Source: Oscillospiraceae bacterium (lineage in GTDB: Bacteria; Bacillota; Clostridia; Oscillospirales; Oscillospiraceae). Taken from it: DNA of 64,000 nucleotides. The position numbers were made by a program, and so were the translations under genes. Below are positions 55,748 to 63,178 of this stretch, one piece after another. The notes under the pieces were generated by a model, which was not told the DNA's origin, made no database searches, and saw only the letters and a list, made by a program, of their open reading frames with translations. The first letter of the stretch is position 1, and each line of letters starts with the position of its first letter. The DNA lies in the NCBI GenBank assembly GCA_017524845.1, contig JAFXUU010000056.1:1-64000 (forward strand), read 5' to 3'.

Positions 55748-56338
55748 TCAGTCTTTGGGAGGGATCTCCACGAAGCCGGCGGCGATGCGTCCCTCCAGGA
55801 TGGCGTAGAGCAGGAAGCGGCGGGCGTCCAGGAAGACGGTCTCGCCGGTCTCCGGGAAGCGGAGCAGGAAGCGTTTTTCTCCGGTTTCGACGGCCTGCAG
55901 GGGAAATGCCGCCGCCGGTCCGGCGGGAGGCTTCGGCGCTTCGGACGCTTCCCCGGGACCGCCGGGAAGGACCGGCTCCGGAGAGGGTCTGAGGGTCAGC
56001 GTTCCGGCCTCGAATACGGCGGTGAGGACGCGGCCGGAGGCGAAGCTGAGGTCGGTCTCCCAGCCTTCCAGAGCTTCGGGAAGGCCGGAGGCTGCCGCCG
56101 CTTCGGCGTCCAGCGCCCGCAGGCTTTCGTCCGGGAGCTCCTCCGCCAGCAGGATCCGGTCCTCCTTCTGCACGAGGAACAGGTCGTCGTCGCATTTGAC
56201 GGCAAGCTCGTCCCCGAAGCGGAGCTCCGCGCCGTCCGGAAGCCGCGCCGATCTCCCGGCCAGCTCCTCCGTGGCCGGGAGCCCGAACAGGGCGTACTTC
56301 CCGCCGTCGGTGATACAGTCGAGCAGGGTTTTTCTCAC
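55748..56338 (-). CDS. Hypothetical protein, 196 aa, GTG start
   Basis: The product (MRKTLLDCITDGGKYALFGL...) is acidic and beta-rich, with a low-complexity Pro/Gly/Ala/Glu linker in its middle and a C-terminal block FLLRFPETGETVFLDARRFL. No catalytic motif is visible. The start is a GTG after AAGGAGGGG. It lies 14 bases after the MoaF-like gene and 38 before the hydrolase, so it is surely part of the unit. The role is unknown, perhaps a cofactor- or ligand-binding partner. Confidence 0.6.
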   Translation of the reverse strand: MRKTLLDCITDGGKYALFGLPATEELAGRSARLPDGAELRFGDELAVKCDDDLFLVQKEDRILLAEELPDESLRALDAEAAAASGLPEALEGWETDLSFASGRVLTAVFEAGTLTLRPSPEPVLPGGPGEASEAPKPPAGPAAAFPLQAVETGEKRFLLRFPETGETVFLDARRFLLYAILEGRIAAGFVEIPPKD

Positions 56339-56352
56339 GTCGCTCCCCTCCT

Positions 56353-57201
56353 TCAGCGGACGTACAGCGTGCTCTTCTTCGCCAGCACGCCGCTCGCGTC
56401 GTGGTAAACGCCGAAGGCGCCGAGCGTGTTGTTGCCGTTTCCGCCCTCGCTGTTGGAGCCGAAGGAACGGCCCACGTCGTGCATGGCGTCCAGATTCATC
56501 AGGACCAGGATGCTGTTGCCGTGGCCCTGGGTCCGGGCCTTCACGGTCTCCAGCAGGTCCACGAGATACACGCGGTCCCGGATCTTGATGGGGCAGAGGA
56601 AGTCCTCGTAGAGATCCCCTGCGGAGGGCGTCCGCCCGCCCATGCCGCCCCGGCGGAGCTCCGGTCTGCCCCGGTACGCCCGGGCCAGGCCCCGGGCGGA
56701 GAAGGAAACGCGGTAGTAGTGCTCCGTGGCGTAGACGTGGGCGATGTCAAAGCGGCCGTAGTTCCAGCTGATGGAGGTCCCCACCAGGTCCGCGGTGTAC
56801 CCGTGACGGACGGTGGGCACGGTGCCGTCCGCCCGCAGGATCCCGCCGAAAACGTAATCCGAGGAGGGCATCCCCGGGATCTTCGGGTTCACGTACATGT
56901 GCGCCAGGACCATGGTGACGAGATCCTGCAGAAGGTCCAGCACCAGGGTGATCCCCAGCCGGGGACGGAGGTTCGGGTCCTCGAAATTCACAAAATAGCA
57001 TTTGTCCGCGGCCTTCAGGCATTCGTAGGCGTAGTCCTTCTCCTCTCCCGCCGTTCCGAAGGAGAGGGTCCTGCGGTCCTTGAAGACCAGCTTGCGGTCG
57101 TACCCGTCGTCGAACACCAGCGTGAAGCTCCTGCCGGTCAGTTCAAAGACGAGGGGCGGACGGAACACGGACAGCATTCCCGTATGCTGATTCGGCTGCA
57201 T
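56353..57201 (-). CDS. MoaF-like (calycin-fold) protein, 282 aa
   Basis: The protein starts MQPNQHTGMLSVFRPPLVFE and contains LTGRSFTLVFDDGYDRKLVF, the opening pattern of the MoaF lipocalin-like fold. A second copy-like half includes DLVGTSISWNYGRFDIAHVY. Known MoaF relatives bind small ligands or assist amine metabolism, but the true role is unclear. GGAGGTG sets the start. It heads a three-gene unit with the 196-aa protein and the hydrolase, read from the promoter at 57255-57283. Confidence 0.7.
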   Translation of the reverse strand: MQPNQHTGMLSVFRPPLVFELTGRSFTLVFDDGYDRKLVFKDRRTLSFGTAGEEKDYAYECLKAADKCYFVNFEDPNLRPRLGITLVLDLLQDLVTMVLAHMYVNPKIPGMPSSDYVFGGILRADGTVPTVRHGYTADLVGTSISWNYGRFDIAHVYATEHYYRVSFSARGLARAYRGRPELRRGGMGGRTPSAGDLYEDFLCPIKIRDRVYLVDLLETVKARTQGHGNSILVLMNLDAMHDVGRSFGSNSEGGNGNNTLGAFGVYHDASGVLAKKSTLYVR

Positions 57202-57254
57202 GGCGACACCTCCGGTATGCTCGATTCGCCCCGCCGAAGGCGGGGACCGACTGT

Positions 57255-57283
57255 ATTATACCGCGAAGCGGAAGGATATTCAA
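57255..57283 (-). promoter_or_regulatory. Promoter of the MoaF-like/hydrolase unit
   Basis: On the - strand TTGAAT (57283-57278) and TATAAT (57260-57255) are 17 bases apart. Confidence 0.7.
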
Positions 57284-57295
57284 TCCGCGGGATCT

Positions 57296-57323
57296 GAAAA
57301 CGGCGCGGCCCTCATCCGCCGCG
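57296..57323 (-). terminator. Terminator of the PEP-synthase-like gene
   Basis: CGCGGC (57304-57309) pairs with GCCGCG (57318-57323), and CCGTTTTC follows on the - strand. It lies directly after the stop codon at 57341. Confidence 0.55.
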
Positions 57324-57340
57324 TCGGGGACGGGGCCCCT

Positions 57341-59920
57341 TCAGGCGTCGAAATAACAAAGGATACGCTCCGTTTTCAGGTCGCTGCAGAGGCGAAGGCC
57401 GAAATCCGACACGTCCCAGACCCGCACGATCTCCTCCAGCCCGGCCCCGTCCTTCACCAGCCCGGCGAAGGCGTCCCGGCAGCCCTCCAGCCGCTCCGGA
57501 TGATAGGCCAGCGTCTTCTCGTTTTCGAAAATGGCGTTGTAGAGGATCCCCGATTCCACCAGGTCCTGGAAGAAATGGCTCCCGTAGGAGAGTTCCGGAT
57601 TATACCCGGCCTGGGAATCTGCGATCTCGCAGATGGCGGAAAACTCGCTGATATCGAAGAAGGAGGTGGGCACGCCCAGCTCCGGCGAGGACGTTCCGAT
57701 CCTGCCCGGTACCATGAGGAGCAGCTTTTTGCCCTGCCCGCGCAGACTCTGGTTCACGGAGCTGACGGCCTGAGCTACCCGGTATTTGTCCCGATAGGGC
57801 ATGCGGTAATACTTCACCGGGTCCACGTAGACGACGGCGTCCAGCCGGATCGTGCGGGAAAGGCCCATGACGGAATGCCGGCACTCGAAGACGACGGCGG
57901 CGAGGTCGACGTCCTCCGGCATCTTCGTCTCCTCCGAATCCTGAAACACCTGGAGGGGGCGGCATTGGAGGATGTTGATGACGTAATCCCCGTTTTCCGA
58001 GAGGTTTACCGTGAACTCCGTGTCCACCGGGTACCGGTATTCCTCCTGGATCGTGCGGAGGATATCCCGCAGCTGCTCCATGAGGGGCTCCTTTTCCACG
58101 AGCCCCTGGCAGGAGATGAACTCGAAGGTCCGGTTCCTCCCCCGCTCCCGGAAGGCTCGCTCCGTCACGAAATCGTGCTCCATGAGGAGCTGCCGGAGAT
58201 ACTGGGGCAGGAGCGGCCGGATCCCGTCCGGGGAGATCTGCTCCAGCTTTCCCGCGCTCCGGTTGATGACCTCCAGCCTCTGCTGGGAAAACTGCCTTCT
58301 TTCGGCGCTGTCCCTGGCCGACGTGACCTTCGGCCGGTCCAGGCTCACCAGCCGGGGATAGGAGCCCTCCGTGCGGTCCACCGCCGAGGTCCCCAGGCCC
58401 ATGACCAGCCGCAGCATCCCCGCCGTCGGGTCCAGGCTCTCCAGGAAACGGTAGGGGCTGTAGGAATAGCCCACCCCGGCGGCGCAGGGCATATAATAGT
58501 CCCCGTAATAGGAGCCGGAGACCCGCTGCACCAGCAGGGCCATCTGCTCGTCCCTGTCCCGGAGGCCCCGCCGGCTGCGGTAGTCCAGGGCGGACTTGCT
58601 CATTGTGCTGGCGTAGACCGTGCGGATCGCGTCCTCGAATTCCCGCAGCCGCCGCTCCGGATCGCCGCTGTTCGGGCAGAAAACGGATTCGTATTTCCCC
58701 GCAAAGGCGTTCCCGAAGCCGTCCTCCAGAATGGAGCTGGAGCGGACGATGATCGGATCCTGCCCGTAGTATTCCAGCAGCTTTTCAAATTCCTCCTCCA
58801 GGTCCCGGGAAAACTTCCCGGCCCGCAGACGGTCGGCAAATTCGTCCGCCAGAGCAAAGAACTCCTCCTCCGTCCGCTGGCGGATGCGCAGGTCCCAGAA
58901 GCGGTTTTCCACGATGAAGGTGTAGAACACGTCCGAGCCGATGAAGAAGGAATCGTGGGGCTCGAAGTTCGCGAAGATATCCGGCCGCCGGTTCTCCACG
59001 ATCTTCCGGGCCAGGAGCATGCCGGTCGCCTTGCCGCCGATCATCCCGGTCCCCAGCATGCGCTGCCGGATGTTCAGATAGTCCTCCGCCCGGAAGTTCT
59101 CTTTGATCATGACCCGCAGGCGTTCGTCCCGCGTCATCATGATGTCGCACATCCGGGAGCACTGCTCCGTCACGTCCATGCCGCTGCGGTACATGGCCTC
59201 CGTCAGGTTGAAGAAGCGGTCCCAGCTGTCCATGTTGCCCCGGTCCGCGCCGGAGGTCTCGTGCTCCAGCAGCTGGTAGAAGCGGCTGGCGGCGACGCCG
59301 TCCAGGATCGGCCGGAACGAGCCCGTCTCCGGCTCGTAGCGGTGGGGGAGGAACATCGTCTCGGAATAGCGGTTCCAGATCTTGTCCGGGCGGACGTAGA
59401 CGCTCGTCCGGTCGGAATACACGTCCAGGAACAGCTGGGTGGTGTCCCGGATCTTGGCCACCGCCCGGAAGGAATGCTTCCCGCGGATCAGGGGGATGAA
59501 GGCCACCGTATCCAGGGAAAACAGATAGGGGCAGGTCACCTGGAAGAAGTTGCCCATCATCAGGTCCGTCGCCCAGGCCGTCTGCAGCTCCGAGAGGCAG
59601 TCGAACACGTAGAAGGCGTCCAGGCCCTCCTGCCGGATGATCTCGTGGATCGCCACCGTGAAGGTCTCGAAGCGGTGGGAGAGCTCGACACGTACGATCT
59701 TCAGCCCCTCCGTCTCCTCAAAGAGCGGCTCGTGGGAAGCGAAGCGGATGTAGATGAGCTTGCGGCCGTCCCGGATCGCCTGCTCCGCGTAGGGCTTCAC
59801 GAAGAGGCGGAAATCCTCCAGGCGGTCCACCCGCCAGACCACGTTGTCCCCCAGGCGGATGTTGTCGAAGCATTCGTCCATCTCCGGGATACCGGATTTT
59901 ACCCTGTCAAACGCTGCCAT
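57341..59920 (-). CDS. PEP/pyruvate-binding (PEP-synthase-like) protein with degenerate RecA/KaiC-type N-terminus
   Basis: The 859-residue protein has two parts. Residues 1-200 (GIPEMDECFDNIRLGDNVVW then a RecA-like alternation) resemble KaiC/RecA ATPases, but the Walker A GxxxxGK[T/S] is missing (GDNVVWRVDRL instead). Residues from about 290 on resemble the nucleotide-binding ATP-grasp half of PEP synthase/PPDK: GMIGGKATGMLLARK, GQDPIIVRSSSILEDGFGN and AFAGKYESVF. The phospho-His central domain and the PEP barrel are absent, so it cannot be a full PEP synthase. It may phosphorylate a protein or small substrate. The start follows AAGGAGG, and a leader with a terminator-like hairpin precedes it. 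Confidence 0.75.
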   Translation of the reverse strand: MAAFDRVKSGIPEMDECFDNIRLGDNVVWRVDRLEDFRLFVKPYAEQAIRDGRKLIYIRFASHEPLFEETEGLKIVRVELSHRFETFTVAIHEIIRQEGLDAFYVFDCLSELQTAWATDLMMGNFFQVTCPYLFSLDTVAFIPLIRGKHSFRAVAKIRDTTQLFLDVYSDRTSVYVRPDKIWNRYSETMFLPHRYEPETGSFRPILDGVAASRFYQLLEHETSGADRGNMDSWDRFFNLTEAMYRSGMDVTEQCSRMCDIMMTRDERLRVMIKENFRAEDYLNIRQRMLGTGMIGGKATGMLLARKIVENRRPDIFANFEPHDSFFIGSDVFYTFIVENRFWDLRIRQRTEEEFFALADEFADRLRAGKFSRDLEEEFEKLLEYYGQDPIIVRSSSILEDGFGNAFAGKYESVFCPNSGDPERRLREFEDAIRTVYASTMSKSALDYRSRRGLRDRDEQMALLVQRVSGSYYGDYYMPCAAGVGYSYSPYRFLESLDPTAGMLRLVMGLGTSAVDRTEGSYPRLVSLDRPKVTSARDSAERRQFSQQRLEVINRSAGKLEQISPDGIRPLLPQYLRQLLMEHDFVTERAFRERGRNRTFEFISCQGLVEKEPLMEQLRDILRTIQEEYRYPVDTEFTVNLSENGDYVINILQCRPLQVFQDSEETKMPEDVDLAAVVFECRHSVMGLSRTIRLDAVVYVDPVKYYRMPYRDKYRVAQAVSSVNQSLRGQGKKLLLMVPGRIGTSSPELGVPTSFFDISEFSAICEIADSQAGYNPELSYGSHFFQDLVESGILYNAIFENEKTLAYHPERLEGCRDAFAGLVKDGAGLEEIVRVWDVSDFGLRLCSDLKTERILCYFDA

Positions 59921-59949
59921 AGTGACCCTCCTTCATTCTGGCTGAAACG

Positions 59950-59985
59950 AAAAAAGGGCAGGGGAGCCTCCCGAAAGACTCCCTT
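59950..59985 (-). promoter_or_regulatory. Possible transcription attenuator before the PEP-synthase-like gene
   Basis: Read leftward, AAGGGAG...CTCCC...CCCTT forms a hairpin that is followed at once by six T's (59955-59950). It lies between the promoter at 59998-60026 and the ribosome binding site, so it could end transcription early. No classic riboswitch consensus is recognised. Confidence 0.45.
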
Positions 59986-59997
59986 GTCCTTTCGGAC

Positions 59998-60026
59998 AGT
60001 ATAGCACGCTTTTTTCCCGTTGTACA
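59998..60026 (-). promoter_or_regulatory. Promoter of the PEP-synthase-like gene
   Basis: On the - strand TGTACA (60026-60021) and TATACT (60003-59998) are 17 bases apart. The -35 is weak. Confidence 0.5.
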
Positions 60027-60063
60027 CCGGTTTCTTTCTTTTTCCCCGGACAGGGCCGCCGCT

Positions 60064-60091
60064 TTGCTTTTTCGGCAGATTGTGCTATAAT
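60064..60091 (+). promoter_or_regulatory. Promoter of the DUF4230/zinc-ribbon operon
   Basis: TTGCTT (60064-60069) and a perfect TATAAT (60086-60091) are 16 bases apart, with a TGC extension just before the -10. Confidence 0.6.
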
Positions 60092-60167
60092 CCGACAAAA
60101 GATACGGAAGGAAGGATTAGACGCCGGATGCCTCCGGCGGAAACGGATCCCGAGGGGAGGAGAGGCC

Positions 60168-60866
60168 ATGAGCGAAAAAGCGAAAAACGTCGTGAGTCTG
60201 TGCCTGCTCGTGCTGGCGGTGCTGGCTTCGGTGTTCCTCGTCCTGCGCCGCGCGTCGGCAAAGGGACCCGATCCGGCTCCGCTGCCCCCGATCACCCCCA
60301 CGCCCCGGGTGGTGGTGGAGGAGCGGGAGGTGGAAACGGTGGTGGAAAAGGTCGTGGAGGTGGAAAAGAAGATCTCCGTGGAGGAGGTGGAAAGCGGCCT
60401 GCGGGACATGGGCCTGCTGATCACCGGGGAATACTGGTTCACCTCCGTGACGGGCGCTTCGGAGATCGCCTCCGTCTTCGGGCTGGACCTGGGCTTCACG
60501 GAATCCAGCTTCCTCGCATCCTACGACGGAGTCGTTGCTGCCGGTATCGATTTCGGCGCGATCACCCTCTCGAAAATCGACTCGATGCGGACGGTGTCGG
60601 TCCGGCTGCCGAAAGCGGAGATCCTCTACGTGGATATCGACCCGGAGAGCTTCCGGCTCATCTCGGAGAAGAACAGCATCTTCACCGATCTCTCCGCCGG
60701 GGACTTCAACAACAGTGTGGCGGCGCTGGAGAAGGGCGCCCGGGAAAAGGCCGCGGAGCGGGGCCTGCTGGAGCGCTCGGACGAAAACGCCCAACAGCTT
60801 GTGACCAATTTCATCGCGGGACTTCTGGGCTCCAACTGGCGCGTCGTATTCGAGCCGCGGGCGTAA
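60168..60866 (+). CDS. DUF4230-domain membrane-anchored protein
   Basis: The 232-residue protein has one N-terminal membrane helix (NVVSLCLLVLAVLASVFLVL). A Pro-rich hinge, a valine/glutamate coiled stretch (EVETVVEKVVEVEKKISVEE) and the DUF4230 core (YWFTSVTGASEIASVFGLDL, then GAITLSKIDSMRTVSVRLP, and AEILYVDIDPESF) follow. DUF4230 proteins are anchored with the main domain outside and have no known role. GGGAGGAGAGG precedes the ATG. The next gene starts 12 bases after its stop, so these genes form one unit. Confidence 0.78.
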   Translation: MSEKAKNVVSLCLLVLAVLASVFLVLRRASAKGPDPAPLPPITPTPRVVVEEREVETVVEKVVEVEKKISVEEVESGLRDMGLLITGEYWFTSVTGASEIASVFGLDLGFTESSFLASYDGVVAAGIDFGAITLSKIDSMRTVSVRLPKAEILYVDIDPESFRLISEKNSIFTDLSAGDFNNSVAALEKGAREKAAERGLLERSDENAQQLVTNFIAGLLGSNWRVVFEPRA

Positions 60867-60878
60867 GGAGGGTTATTC

Positions 60879-61679
60879 GTGGACAAGGTACGGAGAAAAT
60901 GCCTGATCGCCGCCGTGCTGCTTCTTCTGGCGGTGGTCTCCTGCCTCTACGTGGGAGACTGGGCCTCGGACCCGAAGACCCATGAGGCGACCATCAGCGA
61001 GCTGGACGGGAAGGTGCAGACCGTGATGGCCCTTACCGCCGGGGCGACCGGGGCGGCGGTGGTGGTTTCGATGCTGCCCCAGGACATGGCCACCCCCGTC
61101 GCCGAGGAGCTGGCGGACATCGCCTCCTATTTCCTCATCGTGCTCTGCGCGCTGTACGCGGAGAAATATCTGGTGTCCATCCTGGGCCTGGCCTCCTTCC
61201 GCATCCTGATCCCGGCGGCCCTGGCGGTCCTGGGCGTGGGCCTGTTCTGGAAACCCGAGCGCCTGCGGCCCCTGGCGATCAAGCTGGCGGCGGTGGGTCT
61301 GGCGATCTTCCTGGTGATCCCGGCCAGCCTGAAGGTCTCCGCCGTGATCGACCGGACCCTGGAGAGCTCCATGCGGGAAACGGTGTCCGCGGCGGACGAG
61401 TTTCGCCGGGAGGGCGCGGAGGCGGAGGAGAACGGCGGACTGCTGGACGCCGTGATCGGCACCGTGCGGAAATACCGGGACGAGGCCACATCCCTTCTCA
61501 ACCGCTATCTCCAGAACCTGGCGATGCTCATCGTCACCTCCTGCGTCATCCCCCTGCTGGTATTGTTTTTCTTCCTCTGGCTGCTGAAGCAGTTCACCGG
61601 AGTGGATCTGGCGGGCCGCTTCCGCCGGGCCGCCGAGGCGCGGCGGGGCCGGAAGCCCCGGCCGGAGGGAAAGGAGTGA
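60879..61679 (+). CDS. Multi-pass membrane protein of unknown function, 266 aa
   Basis: The product has about five hydrophobic helices: residues 8-26, 45-63 (weaker), 83-120 as two, 125-150, and 210-235. A charged loop between 150 and 210 (RREGAEAEENGG) and a basic tail (ARRGRKPRPEGKE) complete it. No transporter or enzyme motif is recognised. The start is a GTG at 60879, after AAGGAGG at seven bases. It lies between the DUF4230 gene and the zinc-ribbon gene and probably forms a complex with them at the membrane. Confidence 0.65.
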   Translation: MDKVRRKCLIAAVLLLLAVVSCLYVGDWASDPKTHEATISELDGKVQTVMALTAGATGAAVVVSMLPQDMATPVAEELADIASYFLIVLCALYAEKYLVSILGLASFRILIPAALAVLGVGLFWKPERLRPLAIKLAAVGLAIFLVIPASLKVSAVIDRTLESSMRETVSAADEFRREGAEAEENGGLLDAVIGTVRKYRDEATSLLNRYLQNLAMLIVTSCVIPLLVLFFFLWLLKQFTGVDLAGRFRRAAEARRGRKPRPEGKE

Positions 61680-61686
61680 GGACGGC

Positions 61687-62511
61687 GTGAAGCTGCGCTG
61701 TGAATACTGCGGCAATTACCTCAGCGAAACGGACGAAGTCTGCCCCCACTGCGGCGCGCCCAACCCGAACCTCGCCAGGGGCGCCGCCGGGGAACCGAAA
61801 ACCATAGAGGAACTGCGGGCCTTTGCCGAAGCCCATCACCTTCCTCTGAAGCAGATGCGCTTTTTCCTGGGAGAAAACTGTCTGGAACCCCGAGCCTTCG
61901 GCATCTACCGGGCCGACAACGGGGACTTCATCGTCTACAAGAACAAGAGCGACGGGTCCCGCGCCGTGCGCTACCAGGGGAAGGACGAGGCCTTCGCCGT
62001 GAACGAGCTGTGGCAGAAGATGCGCAGCGAGATCATGGCCCGGAAGGGCTCCCGAGCCGCCGCGCCGGTGAGCCGGAGCCCTTCCGGAAGAAGCCGAAGG
62101 GGCCGCCGCGGGCCGGGCTTCATCATTTTCATCATCATCGCGCTGGCGATGCTGTTCACCGCCCTCCGGGACTTCAATTCCCCCAGCCGGGGCTATTACA
62201 GCTACGACGGCGGGTATTATTACTACGACAGCGACGACTGGTATTACTACGATACGGCCGATGAAGACTGGTACGCCGCCGACGTGGACAGCGACAGCCC
62301 CCTGTACTCCGATTCCGACGATTATTACCAGGGCGGCAGCTACGATTCCGGCTCGGAATACGGCGATTTCCGGGACAGCGACTGGTATTCCGACAGCGGC
62401 GGCAGCTGGGACAGCGGCAGCAGCTGGGACGACGACTGGGACTCCGGCAGCGATTGGGATACCGGCAGCGACTGGGATTCCGGCTCCACCGACTGGGACA
62501 GCGACTGGTGA
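61687..62511 (+). CDS. Zinc-ribbon protein with one membrane helix and Ser/Asp/Trp-rich tail
   Basis: The 274-residue protein starts KLRCEYCGNYLSETDEVCPH, a two-knuckle zinc ribbon (Cys4, Cys7, Cys18, Cys21). A folded domain of about 100 residues (TIEELRAFAEAHHLPLKQMR...) is followed by a basic stretch and one membrane helix (GFIIFIIIALAMLFTAL, about residue 145-162). The last 105 residues are a repetitive external tail rich in Tyr, Ser, Asp, Gly and Trp, such as DWDSGSDWDTGSDWDSGS. The start is a GTG after AAAGGAG. The tail may mediate surface binding or oligomerisation. Confidence 0.65.
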   Translation: MKLRCEYCGNYLSETDEVCPHCGAPNPNLARGAAGEPKTIEELRAFAEAHHLPLKQMRFFLGENCLEPRAFGIYRADNGDFIVYKNKSDGSRAVRYQGKDEAFAVNELWQKMRSEIMARKGSRAAAPVSRSPSGRSRRGRRGPGFIIFIIIALAMLFTALRDFNSPSRGYYSYDGGYYYYDSDDWYYYDTADEDWYAADVDSDSPLYSDSDDYYQGGSYDSGSEYGDFRDSDWYSDSGGSWDSGSSWDDDWDSGSDWDTGSDWDSGSTDWDSDW

Positions 62512-62537
62512 TCTCCAGGGTCGCCGGCATGCTTAGA

Positions 62538-62595
62538 GGAGACCCGGTGTATCGACAAGGCGTCGACACACCGGGTCTCCCTTCCTTTTCTTTGC
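62538..62595 (+). terminator. Strong terminator after the zinc-ribbon gene
   Basis: GGAGACCCGGTGT (62538-62550) pairs with ACACCGGGTCTCC (62568-62580), with an inner TCGAC/GTCGA pair. CTTCCTTTTCTTT follows. It ends the 60168-62511 unit. Confidence 0.8.
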
Positions 62596-62596
62596 C

Positions 62597-63166
62597 TTAT
62601 CCCGCGTTCAGAAACGCCGCCAGCTCCCGCACCCCGGCGGCAGCTTCGGCGTCCTCCGCGGCGGGGAGGGTGTTCGTGTTCCGGCTGCAGACGAGGGGGA
62701 ATATCTCCCTCGCGTTGAGCTGGCGCAGCAGGATCTTCGCGGTGACGAAAGCCCCGTCGGGCCTGCCGTCGCCGCCCCCCGCCAGGATCACGCCGCCCCG
62801 CTTGGGCCGCAGGCCCGGGTCCGCCCCCAGGAAAACCCGGGCGGAATAATACACCTGGAAGCGGCTGGCCACGTCCAGCAGCTTTCCCGTCAGGCCGGAA
62901 AAATAAACGGGGGAGGCGACGACCACGTTGTCGCAGTCCTCGACGTAGCGGTATATTTCCTGCATGGCGTCGTCGATCACGCAGCGCTTCTCCCTCCAGC
63001 AGGCGCGGCAGTCGACGCAGGGGGATACGTCCGCGCGGTAGCAGTCGATCGTCCGCTTTTCCCCCGCCAGCTCCCGGTCCAGGATCCGGAGCAGGGCGGC
63101 GGTGTCCCCGTTTTTCCGGGGGGATCCGTTCAGGATCAGGGTCTTCCTTTCCCGTGCGCTCTCCAT
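62597..63166 (-). CDS. Flavodoxin-family NAD(P)H-dependent FMN reductase
   Basis: The 189-residue protein starts with the family motif LILNGSPRKNGDTAAL for FMN phosphate binding, followed by VSPCVDCRACW, a Cys-rich segment seen in iron-sulfur-free flavodoxin reductases of anaerobes. The later strand is NVVVASPVYFSGLTGKLLDV for FMN isoalloxazine contact. It probably reduces flavins or quinones with NAD(P)H. It begins 12 bases after the glycyl radical enzyme stop, with AGGAGG between, so the two are co-transcribed. It could supply electrons to the radical activase or to a downstream step. Confidence 0.85.
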   Translation of the reverse strand: MESARERKTLILNGSPRKNGDTAALLRILDRELAGEKRTIDCYRADVSPCVDCRACWREKRCVIDDAMQEIYRYVEDCDNVVVASPVYFSGLTGKLLDVASRFQVYYSARVFLGADPGLRPKRGGVILAGGGDGRPDGAFVTAKILLRQLNAREIFPLVCSRNTNTLPAAEDAEAAAGVRELAAFLNAG

Positions 63167-63178
63167 GCGCCTTTCCTC

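Noticed and set aside
57200..60004. A 934-residue open frame on the + strand
   Set aside because: It lies antisense to the PEP-synthase-like gene and has no start signal. Its composition is typical of reverse-strand shadows.
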